A DNA stretch of 64,000 nucleotides, from NCBI GenBank assembly GCA_026002935.1, contig BPGH01000002.1, positions 124,001-188,000 of the forward strand, written 5' to 3'. Shown here piece after piece: positions 8,969 through 18,217 of the stretch (position 1 is its first letter; every line of letters starts with the position of its first letter). Both the position numbers and the translations under genes were made by a program. Under the pieces are notes generated by a model. It did not search any database and was not told the DNA's origin. It saw only the letters and a list, made by a program, of their open reading frames with translations. Origin of the DNA: Acidimicrobiia bacterium (lineage in GTDB: Bacteria > Actinomycetota > Acidimicrobiia > IMCC26256 > PALSA-610).

Positions 8969-10144
8969 ATGGAACGGTACTTCGATCTGCTCGACGGCAC
9001 CTGGTACGCGGGCCAGCCCTACGACGACTGGGCGTGGATGCGCGCTCACGCTCCCGCCTACTGGGACGAGCGCAACCGCGTCTGGGCGCTCACCCGCCAC
9101 GATGACGTGCTCGCCGTGGAGAAGGACCCCGAGACGTTCTCGAGCCACCGCGCCCCCCGCCCGCACGGGATGCACCTCCCGATGATGATCTCGATGGACC
9201 CGCCCGAACACTCACGGCGACGGAAGCTGGTGAGCCGCGGGTTCACGCCCCGGCGGGTCCGCGAGCTCGAGCCGAAGGTACGCGCGATCTGCACGCGCAT
9301 CATCGACCGGGTCGCACCGAGGGGCGAGTGCGACTTCGTGTGGGACGTCGCAGCGCCGCTACCGCTCCTGGTGATCGCCGACCTGCTCGGCTTCCCGCCC
9401 GACGCCTACGACGATCTGCTGCGATGGTCGGACGACCTGATCCGCGCGACGACCGCCGACCCGCCACCCGAGGTCGCGCAGGCGGGGGCGGACGCCATGC
9501 TGGCGTTCCGCGAGTTCCAGCTCGGGGTCATCGCCGACCGGCGCTCGCGGCCTCCGCAGGGGGACCTCGTCAGCGTCCTCTGCCACGCGGAGGTCGGCGG
9601 TGAGCGGCTCGACGACGAGTCGATCATCAACGAGAGCCTGCTGATCCTGATCGGTGGTGACGAGACGAGCCGTCACGTCCTGACGGACGGAATGCTCGCG
9701 CTGTTCGAACACCCGGACCAGCTCGCGATCATGCGTGACGATCCGCGCTCGATCGAGCGGGGTGTCGAGGAGCTGTTGCGCTGGGTGTCGCCCGTGAAGA
9801 ACATGTCGCGCACCGTCACACGCGACGTCGAGATCCACGGCCGGACGATGCACGCGGGCGACCAGGTGATCCTGATGTATCCCGCCGCGAACCGTGATCC
9901 CTCCGTGTTCGCGGACCCGGAACGGCTCGACGTGCGCCGCGACCCGAACCCGCACCTCGCGTTCGGGTTCGGTCCCCACTTCTGCATGGGGGCCTCGCTC
10001 GCCCGACTCGAGCTCAACGTGATGTTCGGCGAGCTGTTCCGCCGCCTGCCCGACCTCCACCTCGCGGGCGACCCCGGGCCACGTCGCGTCTCGAACTTCA
10101 TCTCCGGGCCCGAGGCGATGCCGGTCGCATTCACGCCGGCCTGA
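8969..10144 (+). CDS. Cytochrome P450
   Basis: A 391-residue soluble bacterial P450. The heme loop is FGFGPHFCMG with the axial Cys at ~339, the I-helix oxygen-binding motif is IGGDETSRH, and the K-helix ExxR sits in VEELLRW. The region PNPHLAFGFG and the loop before it resemble CYP125/CYP124/CYP142-like enzymes, which hydroxylate terminal carbons of sterol or isoprenoid chains. That closeness is inferred by eye. It lies 21 bases after the ACAD pair, so is probably co-transcribed. No ferredoxin or reductase gene is nearby. It ends 16 bases before a convergent ACAD gene. Confidence 0.9.
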   Translation: MERYFDLLDGTWYAGQPYDDWAWMRAHAPAYWDERNRVWALTRHDDVLAVEKDPETFSSHRAPRPHGMHLPMMISMDPPEHSRRRKLVSRGFTPRRVRELEPKVRAICTRIIDRVAPRGECDFVWDVAAPLPLLVIADLLGFPPDAYDDLLRWSDDLIRATTADPPPEVAQAGADAMLAFREFQLGVIADRRSRPPQGDLVSVLCHAEVGGERLDDESIINESLLILIGGDETSRHVLTDGMLALFEHPDQLAIMRDDPRSIERGVEELLRWVSPVKNMSRTVTRDVEIHGRTMHAGDQVILMYPAANRDPSVFADPERLDVRRDPNPHLAFGFGPHFCMGASLARLELNVMFGELFRRLPDLHLAGDPGPRRVSNFISGPEAMPVAFTPA

Positions 10145-10160
10145 GCCGCCGGGGCGGTCG

Positions 10161-11400
10161 TCAGTCCCGGCGCACGCGAGCGAGCACCTCCCCGTACGGC
10201 TCGCCGCGTCCGGGCTGGTCGTCGCGCGGGAGTCCGAGCGCGCGCTCGGCGACGACGTTGCGCTGGATCTCGTCGGTGCCGCCGTAGATGGACGACGCAG
10301 GGGAGAACACGAGGGCGTCGGTGTAGCGGCCGCCCTCGGGGGCGTCGTCGCCGGCGAGGCCGACAGCGGGGCCGAGGATCTCGGCGGCGAGGGTGGCCGC
10401 GTGCTTGACGATGCGGGTCTGAGCGAGCTTGGCGAGGTTGGGGACGGCGGGGTTCGCGTTCGAGCCCTCGGCGCGGGCTCGCTGCGCGTTCCAGTGGCCG
10501 AGGCGTGACCAGGTGTACAGGCGCGCGAGCGACTGCCGTACGATGGGATCGCCGGTGCGGCCCCGAGCGCGCGCGAGGTCGGCGACGTCGGGGTAGCGCA
10601 GCACGAGGTTGCCGCCCGGTTCGGGATCGCGGGCCGCGTCGCCGGCGCGCCGCCCGAGCATCCCGCCCTTGGGGCCGGGGACCGGGAAGCCGGCGTGGCC
10701 GCCGCCGGCACCGATCCCGGACCGTTCGAAGAACAGCGTGGTCTGGGCGACCGCCCAGCCGTTGCCGGCGCCGCCGACGAGGTCCGCGGCGTCGCAGACG
10801 ACCTCGTCGAGGAACACCTCGTTGAACACGGACGCCCCGGTCATCTCCCGCAGCGGCCGGATGGTGACGCCGGGCTGGTCGAGCGCGATCGCGAACCAGG
10901 AGATCCCGGCGTGCTTGGGGACGCCGAAGTCGGTGCGGGCGAGCAGCATCCCCCAATCGGACTCGTGGGCCATCGAGCTCCAGACCTTCTGGCCGGTCAC
11001 GACGTACCGGTCGCCGTCCCGTTCGGCACGGGTGGTGAGGCCGGCGAGGTCGGAGCCCGATCCGGGCTCGCTGAAGAGCTGGCACCAGTTGACACGGCCT
11101 TCGAGGATCGGGGGAACGTGGCGGGCGATCTGGTCGGACGTGCCGTGGGCGAGGATCGTCGGCGCCGCCATGAGCAGCCCGAGTCCGCCGGGTGGTCGCA
11201 GGGCGCCGTACCGGGCGAACTCCGCGCGTACGACGGCTCCCGCCCACCGGGGCAGGCCGCGCCCACCCTGTTCAGGCGGCAGGTGCGGCGCGGTCCAGCC
11301 GGCGCGTGCGACGACCCGCCACCAGTCCTCGACGAGCAGCGTCGGGTCCCAATGTTCGTTCGAGCCAGGCGCGGATCTCGTCGCGCAGCGCTTCGCTCAT
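10161..11400 (-). CDS. Acyl-CoA dehydrogenase (frameshift near N-terminus)
   Basis: The main body (10161-11171) has WCQLFSEPGSGSDLAGL, VTGQKVWSSMAH and a C-terminal YGGTDEIQRNVVAERALG. The true start is the ATG at 11400 (MSEALRDEIRAWLER), which overlaps the stop of the upstream amidohydrolase (ATGA). Between them the frame slips at ~11352. After it the sequence reads LVEDWWRVVARAGW, then continues into the body. One base is apparently in excess in the CATTGG stretch. Restored length is about 412 residues, normal for the family. It is a single-gene ACAD without an adjacent partner subunit. Confidence 0.8.
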
Positions 11401-12644
11401 CGCTGATTCCCGAGCAGCGCGAGCACGTTGTCGTGCATGATCCGTCGCACCTCACACTCGTCGAACCCGTGGAGCTCCCCGAGGAACTGCAACGGTTCCG
11501 CGAGACCTTCGCCGTGCGGCCAGTCGGAGCCGAACAGCACCCGCTCGACGCCGATCAGCTCCGACGAGCGCGGCGAGGTCCTCCTCGTAGTACGGGGTGA
11601 CCCACACGTTGACGGCGCAGGACGGCGACCGGGTCGTTCGGCGAACGCCCAGGGGGTCTGGTTCGCCTGCTTCGTCAGCCGCTTGGCCAGCAGCTGCCAC
11701 CCAGTCGGAACCGTTCTCGATGCTCGCCACGCTTGCAGGCCCGGGGTGCCGGGTCAGGGCCCCGTCCATCGATCGAGCGACGCGATCGCTGTCGTGGATG
11801 GCGCGGTCGGCGACCAGCACGCCGGCTCAGGACATCGGTCTTGCGCCCGATACGCCTCGAACCGGGCGGCTGCCGCCCCACAGGCGCGGTGAGGATCCCC
11901 TCGTAGCCACTGTCGCCCAGGTGCAAGGCGACCGGGATGCACCGGCCTCGGCCAGCCGGGCCCACACCGGGTCGTGTGCGACTGGTGGCCGAGCGAGCGT
12001 GCCCCGTGCCGTTCGGACCGGTGGGGACCGGTGCGGGCCGCACGTGCACGACCCGCGCGCCGCGCCCGATGCACCCGGTCGACCTCGGCGGCGCGCCGCG
12101 TCGGGGTCCGCCAGCGAGAGCATCGGCGCCGCCGTATGATGCCGGCCCTCGTGGTCGTAGCCCCAGTCCTCCTCCAGCCACCGGTTGAACGCGTCGAGGC
12201 TCGCCATCGTCGCGGCGAACGTCGTAGCTTGCAGCGCCTGCTTCGACCCCACAGCCCAGCGTCGGGAACGAGCATGCACCGCGTCCCGAGGCCCTGCTCG
12301 GTCCAGCACGTCGCAGCCGTGCCGCGCGGTCCCGGTACTCGGGGTGGCCGGGCCAGCGGCTCGACCTGCTGGAGCGTGCGCGGGTCGGTGCCCTCCGGGA
12401 CCTGGCCCCGGAACAACAGGTCGAGGCAGCCGGGGACGATGATCGGGTCGAACGTCGGGTTCGGGACTGAACCGGTTGACGCGTCCCTCCCATGAGCAGC
12501 TAGCACGCGCTGTGCCCGTCGCGCGTCGGTGACGCACCTGGACCCCGCGTTGCCCTGTACTTCGTGGTCGAGGTGGCGCGTGAACGCGTCGAGCGGTTCG
12601 TAGTAGTGGTTGTCGGCGTCGAAGGGTTGGTAGTCGAGCTGCAT
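11397..12644 (-). pseudogene. Amidohydrolase (PF04909), multiply frameshifted
   Basis: The ATG at 12644 begins MQLDYQPFDADNHYYEPLDA, a typical amidohydrolase 2 N-terminus. The end, in another frame, reads MHDNVLALLGNQR before the TGA at 11397. Between these, recognisable pieces lie in different frames: VPNPTFDPIIVPGCLDLLF, then EEDWGYDHEGRHHTAAPMLS, then VARSMDGALTRHPG and VWVTPYYEEDLAALV. At least four frame changes are needed, so the gene is either dead or, more likely given neighbouring one-base slips, badly sequenced. The predicted intact length is ~415 residues. It belongs with the ACAD gene downstream (ATGA overlap). Family role would be metal-dependent hydrolysis or decarboxylation, substrate unknown. 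Confidence 0.75.
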
Positions 12645-12728
12645 CGGCCCTCCCCTGCCGACCGGGACCGTCGGTCCCGGATCGGGTGTGCCAGTTCGTG
12701 ATCTCTCGACCCACGGGACGGTGTCCTC

Positions 12729-13529
12729 ATGGATCTCGGTGTGCGGGACCGCAACTACGTCGTGTTCGGCGGGACCCGGGGGATCGGGTTCGCGGCGGCG
12801 CGGGCGCTCGCCGCCGACGGTGCGGCGGTCGCCCTCGTCGGACGGGACGTGGCGCGCGCGGAGGCGGCGGCGCGTGCGCTGCGGGACGAGGGCGCCGAAG
12901 CGGTCGCCGTCACGGCCGACCTCGTGGCCGAGGGCGAGGCGGAGCGGGTGCTCGACGAGGTGCAGGCGCGTCTCGGCGCGGTCCGTGGTGTCGCGGTCAC
13001 GACCGGGATCGGCGCGCACGGCCACCGGACCCTCTCCGACGCCGCGGACGCGCACTGGCGCCACACGTTCGACGACGTCGTGCTCGCCACGGTGCACGCG
13101 TGCCGTGCGGCGGTACCACTGCTCGTCGACAGCGGCGGCGGGGCCATCGTCACGACCGCCGCGTACTCCGTGCGCGCCCCGAAGCCGCATCAGGTGCCCT
13201 ACGTGTCGTGCAAGGCGGCCGTCGTGACGCTCACGAAGACCATCGCAAAGGCGTTCGGGGGCAACGGTGTGCGGGCGAACTGCGTGTGTCCGGGCGCGAC
13301 GGAGACCGAGATCCTCGCCTCGATGCGGTCGGTGTACGCACGCGAGCGCGGCTGGCCCGAGCAAGAGTCCCTGGAGCGGGCGATGGCGGAGGATTGGGGG
13401 ATGCACGTCGCGCTCGGCCGTGTCGGCCGGCCCGAGGAGGTGGGCGACGTGATCGCGTTCCTCCTGTCGGAGCGTGCGTCGTACCTGACGGGCGCGCTCG
13501 TCAACGTCGACGGTGGGACGGACTTCTGA
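12729..13529 (+). CDS. SDR family oxidoreductase
   Basis: A 266-residue classical short-chain dehydrogenase with a Rossmann fold. The glycine motif is a variant, GGTRGIGF (~14-21) instead of TGxxxGIG. The active-site Tyr and Lys are in YVSCK, and the C-terminus has the common end LVNVDGGTDF. It should oxidise or reduce a hydroxyl/keto group with NAD(P). It is transcribed alone, divergent from the broken amidohydrolase (84-base gap) and convergent with a crotonase gene. The ATG start has no strong Shine-Dalgarno sequence. Confidence 0.88.
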   Translation: MDLGVRDRNYVVFGGTRGIGFAAARALAADGAAVALVGRDVARAEAAARALRDEGAEAVAVTADLVAEGEAERVLDEVQARLGAVRGVAVTTGIGAHGHRTLSDAADAHWRHTFDDVVLATVHACRAAVPLLVDSGGGAIVTTAAYSVRAPKPHQVPYVSCKAAVVTLTKTIAKAFGGNGVRANCVCPGATETEILASMRSVYARERGWPEQESLERAMAEDWGMHVALGRVGRPEEVGDVIAFLLSERASYLTGALVNVDGGTDF

Positions 13530-13540
13530 GCTGACGCGCA

Positions 13541-14414
13541 TCACTCCGGCTCGGGGACGTCGAAGTGCGCGTCGCGCAGCTCGAAGGCTCGTCGCGTCCC
13601 TTCCCGGGCCCGTACCTTGACGAAGTTGAATTCGCCGTCCTCGAACTGGAGGTTGGTACCGAACGCGTGCACGAGGTATCCGAGGACCTCTTCGCCTTGG
13701 TACGCCTGGAGCTGTTCGACCAGGCGGAAGGCCCTCCTTGGCCATGACGATCCCGTCGGCGGGCATGCGCGCGATCTTCTGGGCCCACCAGTTCGCCCGG
13801 CGCTCCACCTCGGCGTCGTCGACGACTTCCGTGAACACGCCGAGGTGCTCGATCGACCGGGCGGTGATCACGTCACCGGTGAGGAGGAGCCGCCGGGCGA
13901 GGACGGGGCCGAGCCGATGGAAGAAGACGTGCAGCGAGCCGAGCGCCGGGCCCAGGAACCGCGTGGCGGGCATCCCGAGTTCGGTGTCGCGCGCGACGAC
14001 CGCGACGTCGGCCATCAGCGCGAGCTCGAGCCCGCCGCCGAGGGCGTAGCCGCGCACCTCCGCGACGGTCGCCTTCGGGTAGCCGAGGAACTCGTGGTAG
14101 AAGCCGAACGCGCGGCGGTCGACCGCGAGCCGACGGCGCTGGCTGGGCCGGCGGCGGCGCCCGTCGCCGGCGGTGCCGGGGGTCTCGTACCACGAGTACG
14201 CGTTCGCCATGTCGGCGCCGGTCGTGAACACCCCGCCCTCTCCGCGCAGCAGCACCACCTTGACGGTGTCGTCCGCGGCGAGGTCGTCGAGGTGCCGGCT
14301 CAGCGCCTCGCGCATCGCGGGGTCGTAGCAGTTGCGCCGCTGCGGGTCGTTCAGGGTGAGGCGGGCGATCCCGGCGGCGGCGTCACGCTCCAGCACGACG
14401 CGCGGGTCGTTCAC
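13541..14414 (-). CDS. Enoyl-CoA hydratase/isomerase (crotonase) family protein, C-terminal frameshift
   Basis: It starts with GTG at 14414 (VNDPRVVLERDA). Crotonase features follow: TTGADMANAY, and the oxyanion loop GYALGGGLELALMADVAVV. The first catalytic Glu position is kept (GLELA), while the second reads MPATRF, without Glu. A frameshift at ~13730 lies in GGCCTT; one base too many changes KEGFRLVEQLQAYQGEEV into an unrelated tail. The restored frame ends at 13541 with DVPEPE, giving ~290 residues. It is a lone gene, divergent from 14501 with an operator-like palindrome between. The exact reaction is uncertain. Confidence 0.8.
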
Positions 14415-14458
14415 CGGGCGGCCTCACGTTGCGCCTCCACGGTCCCCACCCTACACTC

Positions 14459-14474
14459 TTACATCTAGATGTTT
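14459..14474. promoter_or_regulatory. Palindromic operator candidate, family 1 (site B)
   Basis: The sequence is TTACATCTAGATGTTT, with a perfect 12-bp palindromic core ACATCTAGATGT. It lies between the divergent crotonase genes 14414 (-) and 14501 (+), 27 bases before the latter ATG. It can control both the lone crotonase and the eight-gene operon on the + strand. It matches sites A, C and D in spacing and core. The operon ends with a GntR-family gene, which could be the regulator. Confidence 0.6.
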
Positions 14475-14500
14475 CTAGGTCCGGTCGCGTCGGGGCGAGG

Positions 14501-15304
14501 ATGGACTGCGAGACGATCCGCTACGAGGTCCGGGACCGGGTCGCCACGATCACGCTCGACCGGCCCGACCGCCTCAACGCGCTCAGCCCCGCGATGATCC
14601 AGGAGTTGCGGCGGGCGTACGCCGCGGCCGAGGCGGACGAGGACGTCTGGGTGCTCGTCGTGACCGGTAGCGGCCGCGCGTTCTGCGCAGGCGCCGACGT
14701 CACCGAGATCCCGGCCGACGGCCGGGTCGTGTACCCGGAGCCGTACCTCGCGACGATCGAGCAGTGGGAGGCCCCCCAGGAGGGCACGCCGCCGTTCCGC
14801 ACGATGACGAAGCCGGTGATCGTCGCGGTCAACGGCCTGTGCTGCGGCGCGGGGCTCGACTGGGTCACCACGGGCGACATCGTGATCGCGTCCGAGCGCG
14901 CCGAGTTCTTCGACCCGCACGTCAGCATCGGGCTGGTGTCGGGCCGCGAGATGGTTCGCCTCGCTCGCGTGCTGCCGACGAACGTCGCGATGCGGCTCGC
15001 TCTCACTGGCCGTCACGAGCGGGTGGACGCGCGGCGAGCCTACGAGCTCGGACTGGTCTCCGAGGTGGTCGAGCACGACCGGCTCCTCATTCGTGCGCAC
15101 GAGATCGCCGCGATCGTCAACCGCAACGCCCCGCTCGCGGTGCGCGGCACGCGCCTGGCGATCCGCCGGGGTCTCGACCTGCCGTTGCACGAGGCGGAGA
15201 TCATGGCCGAGGCGTTCCGGGAGCGGGTGCTGCGCACCGAGGACGCCAAAGAGGGACCACGTGCATTCGTCGAGAAGCGCGACCCGGTCTGGCGGTGCCG
15301 TTGA
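14501..15304 (+). CDS. Crotonase-like protein, catalytic glutamates replaced
   Basis: A 267-residue enoyl-CoA hydratase/isomerase family protein with the substrate loop FCAGADVTEI and the oxyanion loop LCCGAGLDWVTTGD. At the two positions where hydratases have catalytic Glu, it has Asp (GLDW) and His (FFDPHVSIGL). It is therefore a crotonase-fold enzyme of unknown reaction, perhaps an isomerase or hydrolase, rather than a standard hydratase. ATG is chosen over upstream codons because it follows GGGGCGAGG. First gene of the eight-gene operon; its TGA shares a base with the next ATG (TGATG). Confidence 0.85.
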   Translation: MDCETIRYEVRDRVATITLDRPDRLNALSPAMIQELRRAYAAAEADEDVWVLVVTGSGRAFCAGADVTEIPADGRVVYPEPYLATIEQWEAPQEGTPPFRTMTKPVIVAVNGLCCGAGLDWVTTGDIVIASERAEFFDPHVSIGLVSGREMVRLARVLPTNVAMRLALTGRHERVDARRAYELGLVSEVVEHDRLLIRAHEIAAIVNRNAPLAVRGTRLAIRRGLDLPLHEAEIMAEAFRERVLRTEDAKEGPRAFVEKRDPVWRCR

Positions 15305-16083
15305 TGACGACGTTCGACACGATCCTGTACGAGACGTCGGACGACAACGTCGCGACGATCACGCTCAACCGTCCCGAGGTGCTCAACGCGTTCGACCGCA
15401 CGATGTGCCACGAGGTGCGTGAGGCGTGGCGGCTCGTGAAGGACGACCCTTCGGTGCACGCCGTGGTGCTCCGTGCTGCGGGCGAGCGGGCGTTCTGCGC
15501 GGGCCTCGACACGAAGAAGCCGTATGGCCAGCCCGACGACGTGTGGAACCACGAGGACCCGGGCGAGCTGCTGAGTCCCAAGTGGCAGCAGGTGTGGAAA
15601 CCGGTCGTGTGCGCGGTTCACGGCATCTGCACCGCGGGCGCGTTCTACTTCGTGAACGAGTCCGACGTCGTGATCTGCTCGCAGGACGCGACGTTCTTCG
15701 ACTCACACGTCACGTTCGGTCTCGTCTCCGCGCTCGAACCCGTCGGGCTCATGCGCCGCATCGGCCTCGGCGAGACGCTGCGGATGGCCCTGAGCGGCAA
15801 CGACGAGCGCGTCACTGCGGAGACGGCGTTGCGCATCGGGCTGGTCACCGAGGTCGTCCCCCGGGCGCAGCTGTGGGAGCGTGCCCACGAGATCGCGGCC
15901 GGCATCGCGCGCAAGCCCACCGCCGCGACCCAGGGCACGGTCCGGGCGATCTGGGAGTCCCTCGACCGGCCGTACCGGGTCGCGATGCAGCAGGGGCTGA
16001 TCTACACCCGCCTGGGGAACCCGATCGGTTCCGCGGAGGTCGCCCGCCGGGGTCCCGACCGCACCGAGCCGAGGTACCGGTGA
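15304..16083 (+). CDS. Crotonase-like protein, paralog of the preceding gene
   Basis: A 259-residue crotonase-fold protein closely like its upstream neighbour. It has FCAGLDTKKPYG and the oxyanion loop GICTAGAFYFVNESD, followed by FFDSHVTFGLVSA. Both usual catalytic Glu positions are lost here too. The matching FFD-H-V-GLV signature in the two neighbours suggests a tandem duplication, and possibly a heteromer. It starts by a TGATG overlap and ends by a GTGA overlap with the ligase gene. CoA-thioester chemistry is likely but the reaction is not assigned. Confidence 0.85.
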   Translation: MTTFDTILYETSDDNVATITLNRPEVLNAFDRTMCHEVREAWRLVKDDPSVHAVVLRAAGERAFCAGLDTKKPYGQPDDVWNHEDPGELLSPKWQQVWKPVVCAVHGICTAGAFYFVNESDVVICSQDATFFDSHVTFGLVSALEPVGLMRRIGLGETLRMALSGNDERVTAETALRIGLVTEVVPRAQLWERAHEIAAGIARKPTAATQGTVRAIWESLDRPYRVAMQQGLIYTRLGNPIGSAEVARRGPDRTEPRYR

Positions 16084-17579
16084 GCGCGGGTGTGCATCCG
16101 CTGAGCGACCGCATCGCGCGGGTGCTCGCGCTCGACCCGTCCGCGCCCGCCGTCGAGTTCGAGCGCCACTGGTACTCCTGGGGCGAGCTCGCGGCGACCG
16201 CGGACGCGCTCGCGGACGAGGTGCGGCCGCGCGAGCGCGTCGCGGTGCTGTTGCGCAACCGGCCGGCGCACGTGGCGCTCGTGCTCGGGCTCTGGCGGTC
16301 GGGGGCCTGTGTGGTCACGGTGAACCCCGAACGTGGCGACGAGCGCGTCCGCGCCGATCTGGTCGCGCTCGGCACCTCCACCGTCGCCGGCGAACCCGAC
16401 GACCTGGAGGCGTTCGCGCCGCGGGTGCGCCGCCTCGCGAGCGCGAGGCCCGGGGTCGTCGACTCGGACGTGCCGGACGGCACCGTCACGGGAGGACCGG
16501 CCTGGAACGGGCCGGCGGGCACGTGCCCGCCGGAACGGCTCGTCGCGGTCGAGATGCTCACGAGTGGTACGACCGGGCCGCCGAAGCGGGTGCCGCTCAC
16601 CTACGAGACCCTCGACCCGCGTCCTGGCGGGCGCCCGCCACTACGAGCGGCGGGCCGACGACGGGGTCCGCCTGCGCAGCGGTGTCGCCGTGGTCAGCTC
16701 ACCGCTGGTGCACCTCGGCGGCATCTTCCGGGTGTTGCAGTGCGTGAACGACGGCCGTTCGTTCTGCCTGCTCGAGCGCTTCTCGGTCGAGGAAGTGGGC
16801 CGACGCCGTGCGCCGCCACCGGCCCCGGACGGTGAGCCTGGTGCCCGCGGCGCTGCGCATGGTCCTCGAGGCCGACCTGGACCCCGCCGACCTCGCCTCG
16901 GTGCGTTCGGTGGTGTGCGGCACCGCGCCGCTGTCGCCGGACGACGCGGACGCGTTCTTCGCGAAGTACGGGGTGCGCGTGTTGATCTCGTATGCCGCGA
17001 CCGAGTTCGGCGGTGGCGTCGCCGGCTGGAACCTCGCGGACCACGAACGGTACTGGGAGGCGAAGCGGGGGCAGCGTCGGGCGTGCCCACCCGGGCTGCG
17101 AGCTGCGCGTCGTCGACCCCGGCACGGGTGTGCCGCTCCCCCCGGGGGAAGAGGGCGTGCTCGAGGTCCGTGCCCGCCAGATGGGCGACGCCGCGGGCTG
17201 GACGCGCACGACCGACCTGGCCCGCATCGACGGTGACGGGTTCGTGTGGATCCTCGGGCGCGCCGACGAGGCGATCATCCGCGGGGGGTTCAAGATCCTC
17301 CCCGAGGACGTACGGTCGGCGCTCGAGCACGACGAGCGGGTGCGGGGTGCGGCGGTCGTGGGGCGGCCGGACGCCCGGCTCGGTGCGGTGCCGGTCGCCG
17401 CGGTCGAGCTGCGGCCCGGTGCCGGTCCCGTGTCTCCCGGCGAGCTGCTGGAGCGCGCCGCGACGCGCCTCGCCCGGTACGAGCTGCCCGTCGAACTCCG
17501 CATCGTCGAGTCGCTGCCGCGCACCCCGTCGGGCAAGGTCGACCTGGCCGCGGTGCGAGCGCTCCTGAACGGGTCGTGA
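16080..17579 (+). CDS. Acyl-CoA synthetase (AMP-forming), three frameshifts
   Basis: An ANL-superfamily ligase. It opens with GTG (VSAGVHPLSDRIARVLALD) and shows the P-loop EMLTSGTTGPPKRVPLT. The frame slips at ~16617 (extra C; LTYETL then RVLAGARHYER), at ~16794 (extra G; FSVEEWADAVRRHRP) and at 17067-17071 (a run of five G; AKRGSVGRAHPG). The C-terminal part reads LGRADEAIIRGGFKILPEDV and ends with the catalytic-Lys motif TPSGKVDL. Restored length is ~498 residues. All motifs remain, so sequencing error is favoured over decay. It overlaps both neighbours by GTGA, consistent with one operon. Confidence 0.8.
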
Positions 17580-18217
17580 CCGCGGACCGCTGGACCTTCG
17601 GCGTCGAGCCGCTCCCCCGCGCCCGTGAGATCGCGCCGCTGCTGCGGCGCGTCGCCGGGCAGATCCTCGCGATGGAGCGCGACGACGCGGCGCTCGCGGC
17701 ACTGGCGGAGGACCTCCGGACCGCCGAGCGGGCACTCGCCGCGCTCGTCCCGCGTGATCCCGCACCCCGCGTCGGCGACGCCGCCCCGGACGGCCGGGTC
17801 TACGTCGATCACGCGCGCGACGTCGGTGCGTTCAACCCTTGCTTCCCCGAGTACTCGATCCGGGTCGACGGCGACCGCGCGCAGGGCACGGTGACCTTCC
17901 CGATCGTGTTCGAGGGCCCTCCGGGGGTCGTGCACGGCGGGGTGCTCGCGACGTTCTTCGACTGCGTGGTGCAGCACCACAATTGCGACGTCGGCGTCGC
18001 CGGGAGGACCACCTCGCTGCTGGTCGAGTACCGCCGGCCGGTCCCGCTCGGCGTGGACCTCGGATTCACGGTGGAGCGTGCGGCGGGTGCAGGGCGCATC
18101 ACGTCACGGGCACGTCTGTTCGACGGGGACCGCGTGCTGTGCGAGGCGACCGTCGCCGCGGTCGCCGGCGACCGCGCCCGACTGCCACCCGTGTCGCCCC
18201 GGAGGCCCGCGCCGTGA
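17576..18217 (+). CDS. Hotdog-fold acyl-CoA thioesterase (PaaI-like)
   Basis: A 213-residue protein whose C-terminal half is a hotdog domain of the PaaI/4HBT type: GPPGVVHGGVLATFFDCVVQ carries the conserved HGG at the start of the central helix. The N-terminal ~75 residues are helical and not assigned. It would hydrolyse an acyl-CoA, releasing CoA. Its position between acyl-CoA ligases, with GTGA overlaps on both sides, suggests it recycles CoA or removes stalled intermediates of the same pathway. The gene is intact. Confidence 0.8.
   Translation: MTADRWTFGVEPLPRAREIAPLLRRVAGQILAMERDDAALAALAEDLRTAERALAALVPRDPAPRVGDAAPDGRVYVDHARDVGAFNPCFPEYSIRVDGDRAQGTVTFPIVFEGPPGVVHGGVLATFFDCVVQHHNCDVGVAGRTTSLLVEYRRPVPLGVDLGFTVERAAGAGRITSRARLFDGDRVLCEATVAAVAGDRARLPPVSPRRPAP

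Noticed and set aside
11397..12644. Several small overlapping plus- and minus-strand genes
   Set aside because: Both strands are open in many frames, but collinear pieces match a single minus-strand amidohydrolase. The short frames are by-products of its frameshifts.
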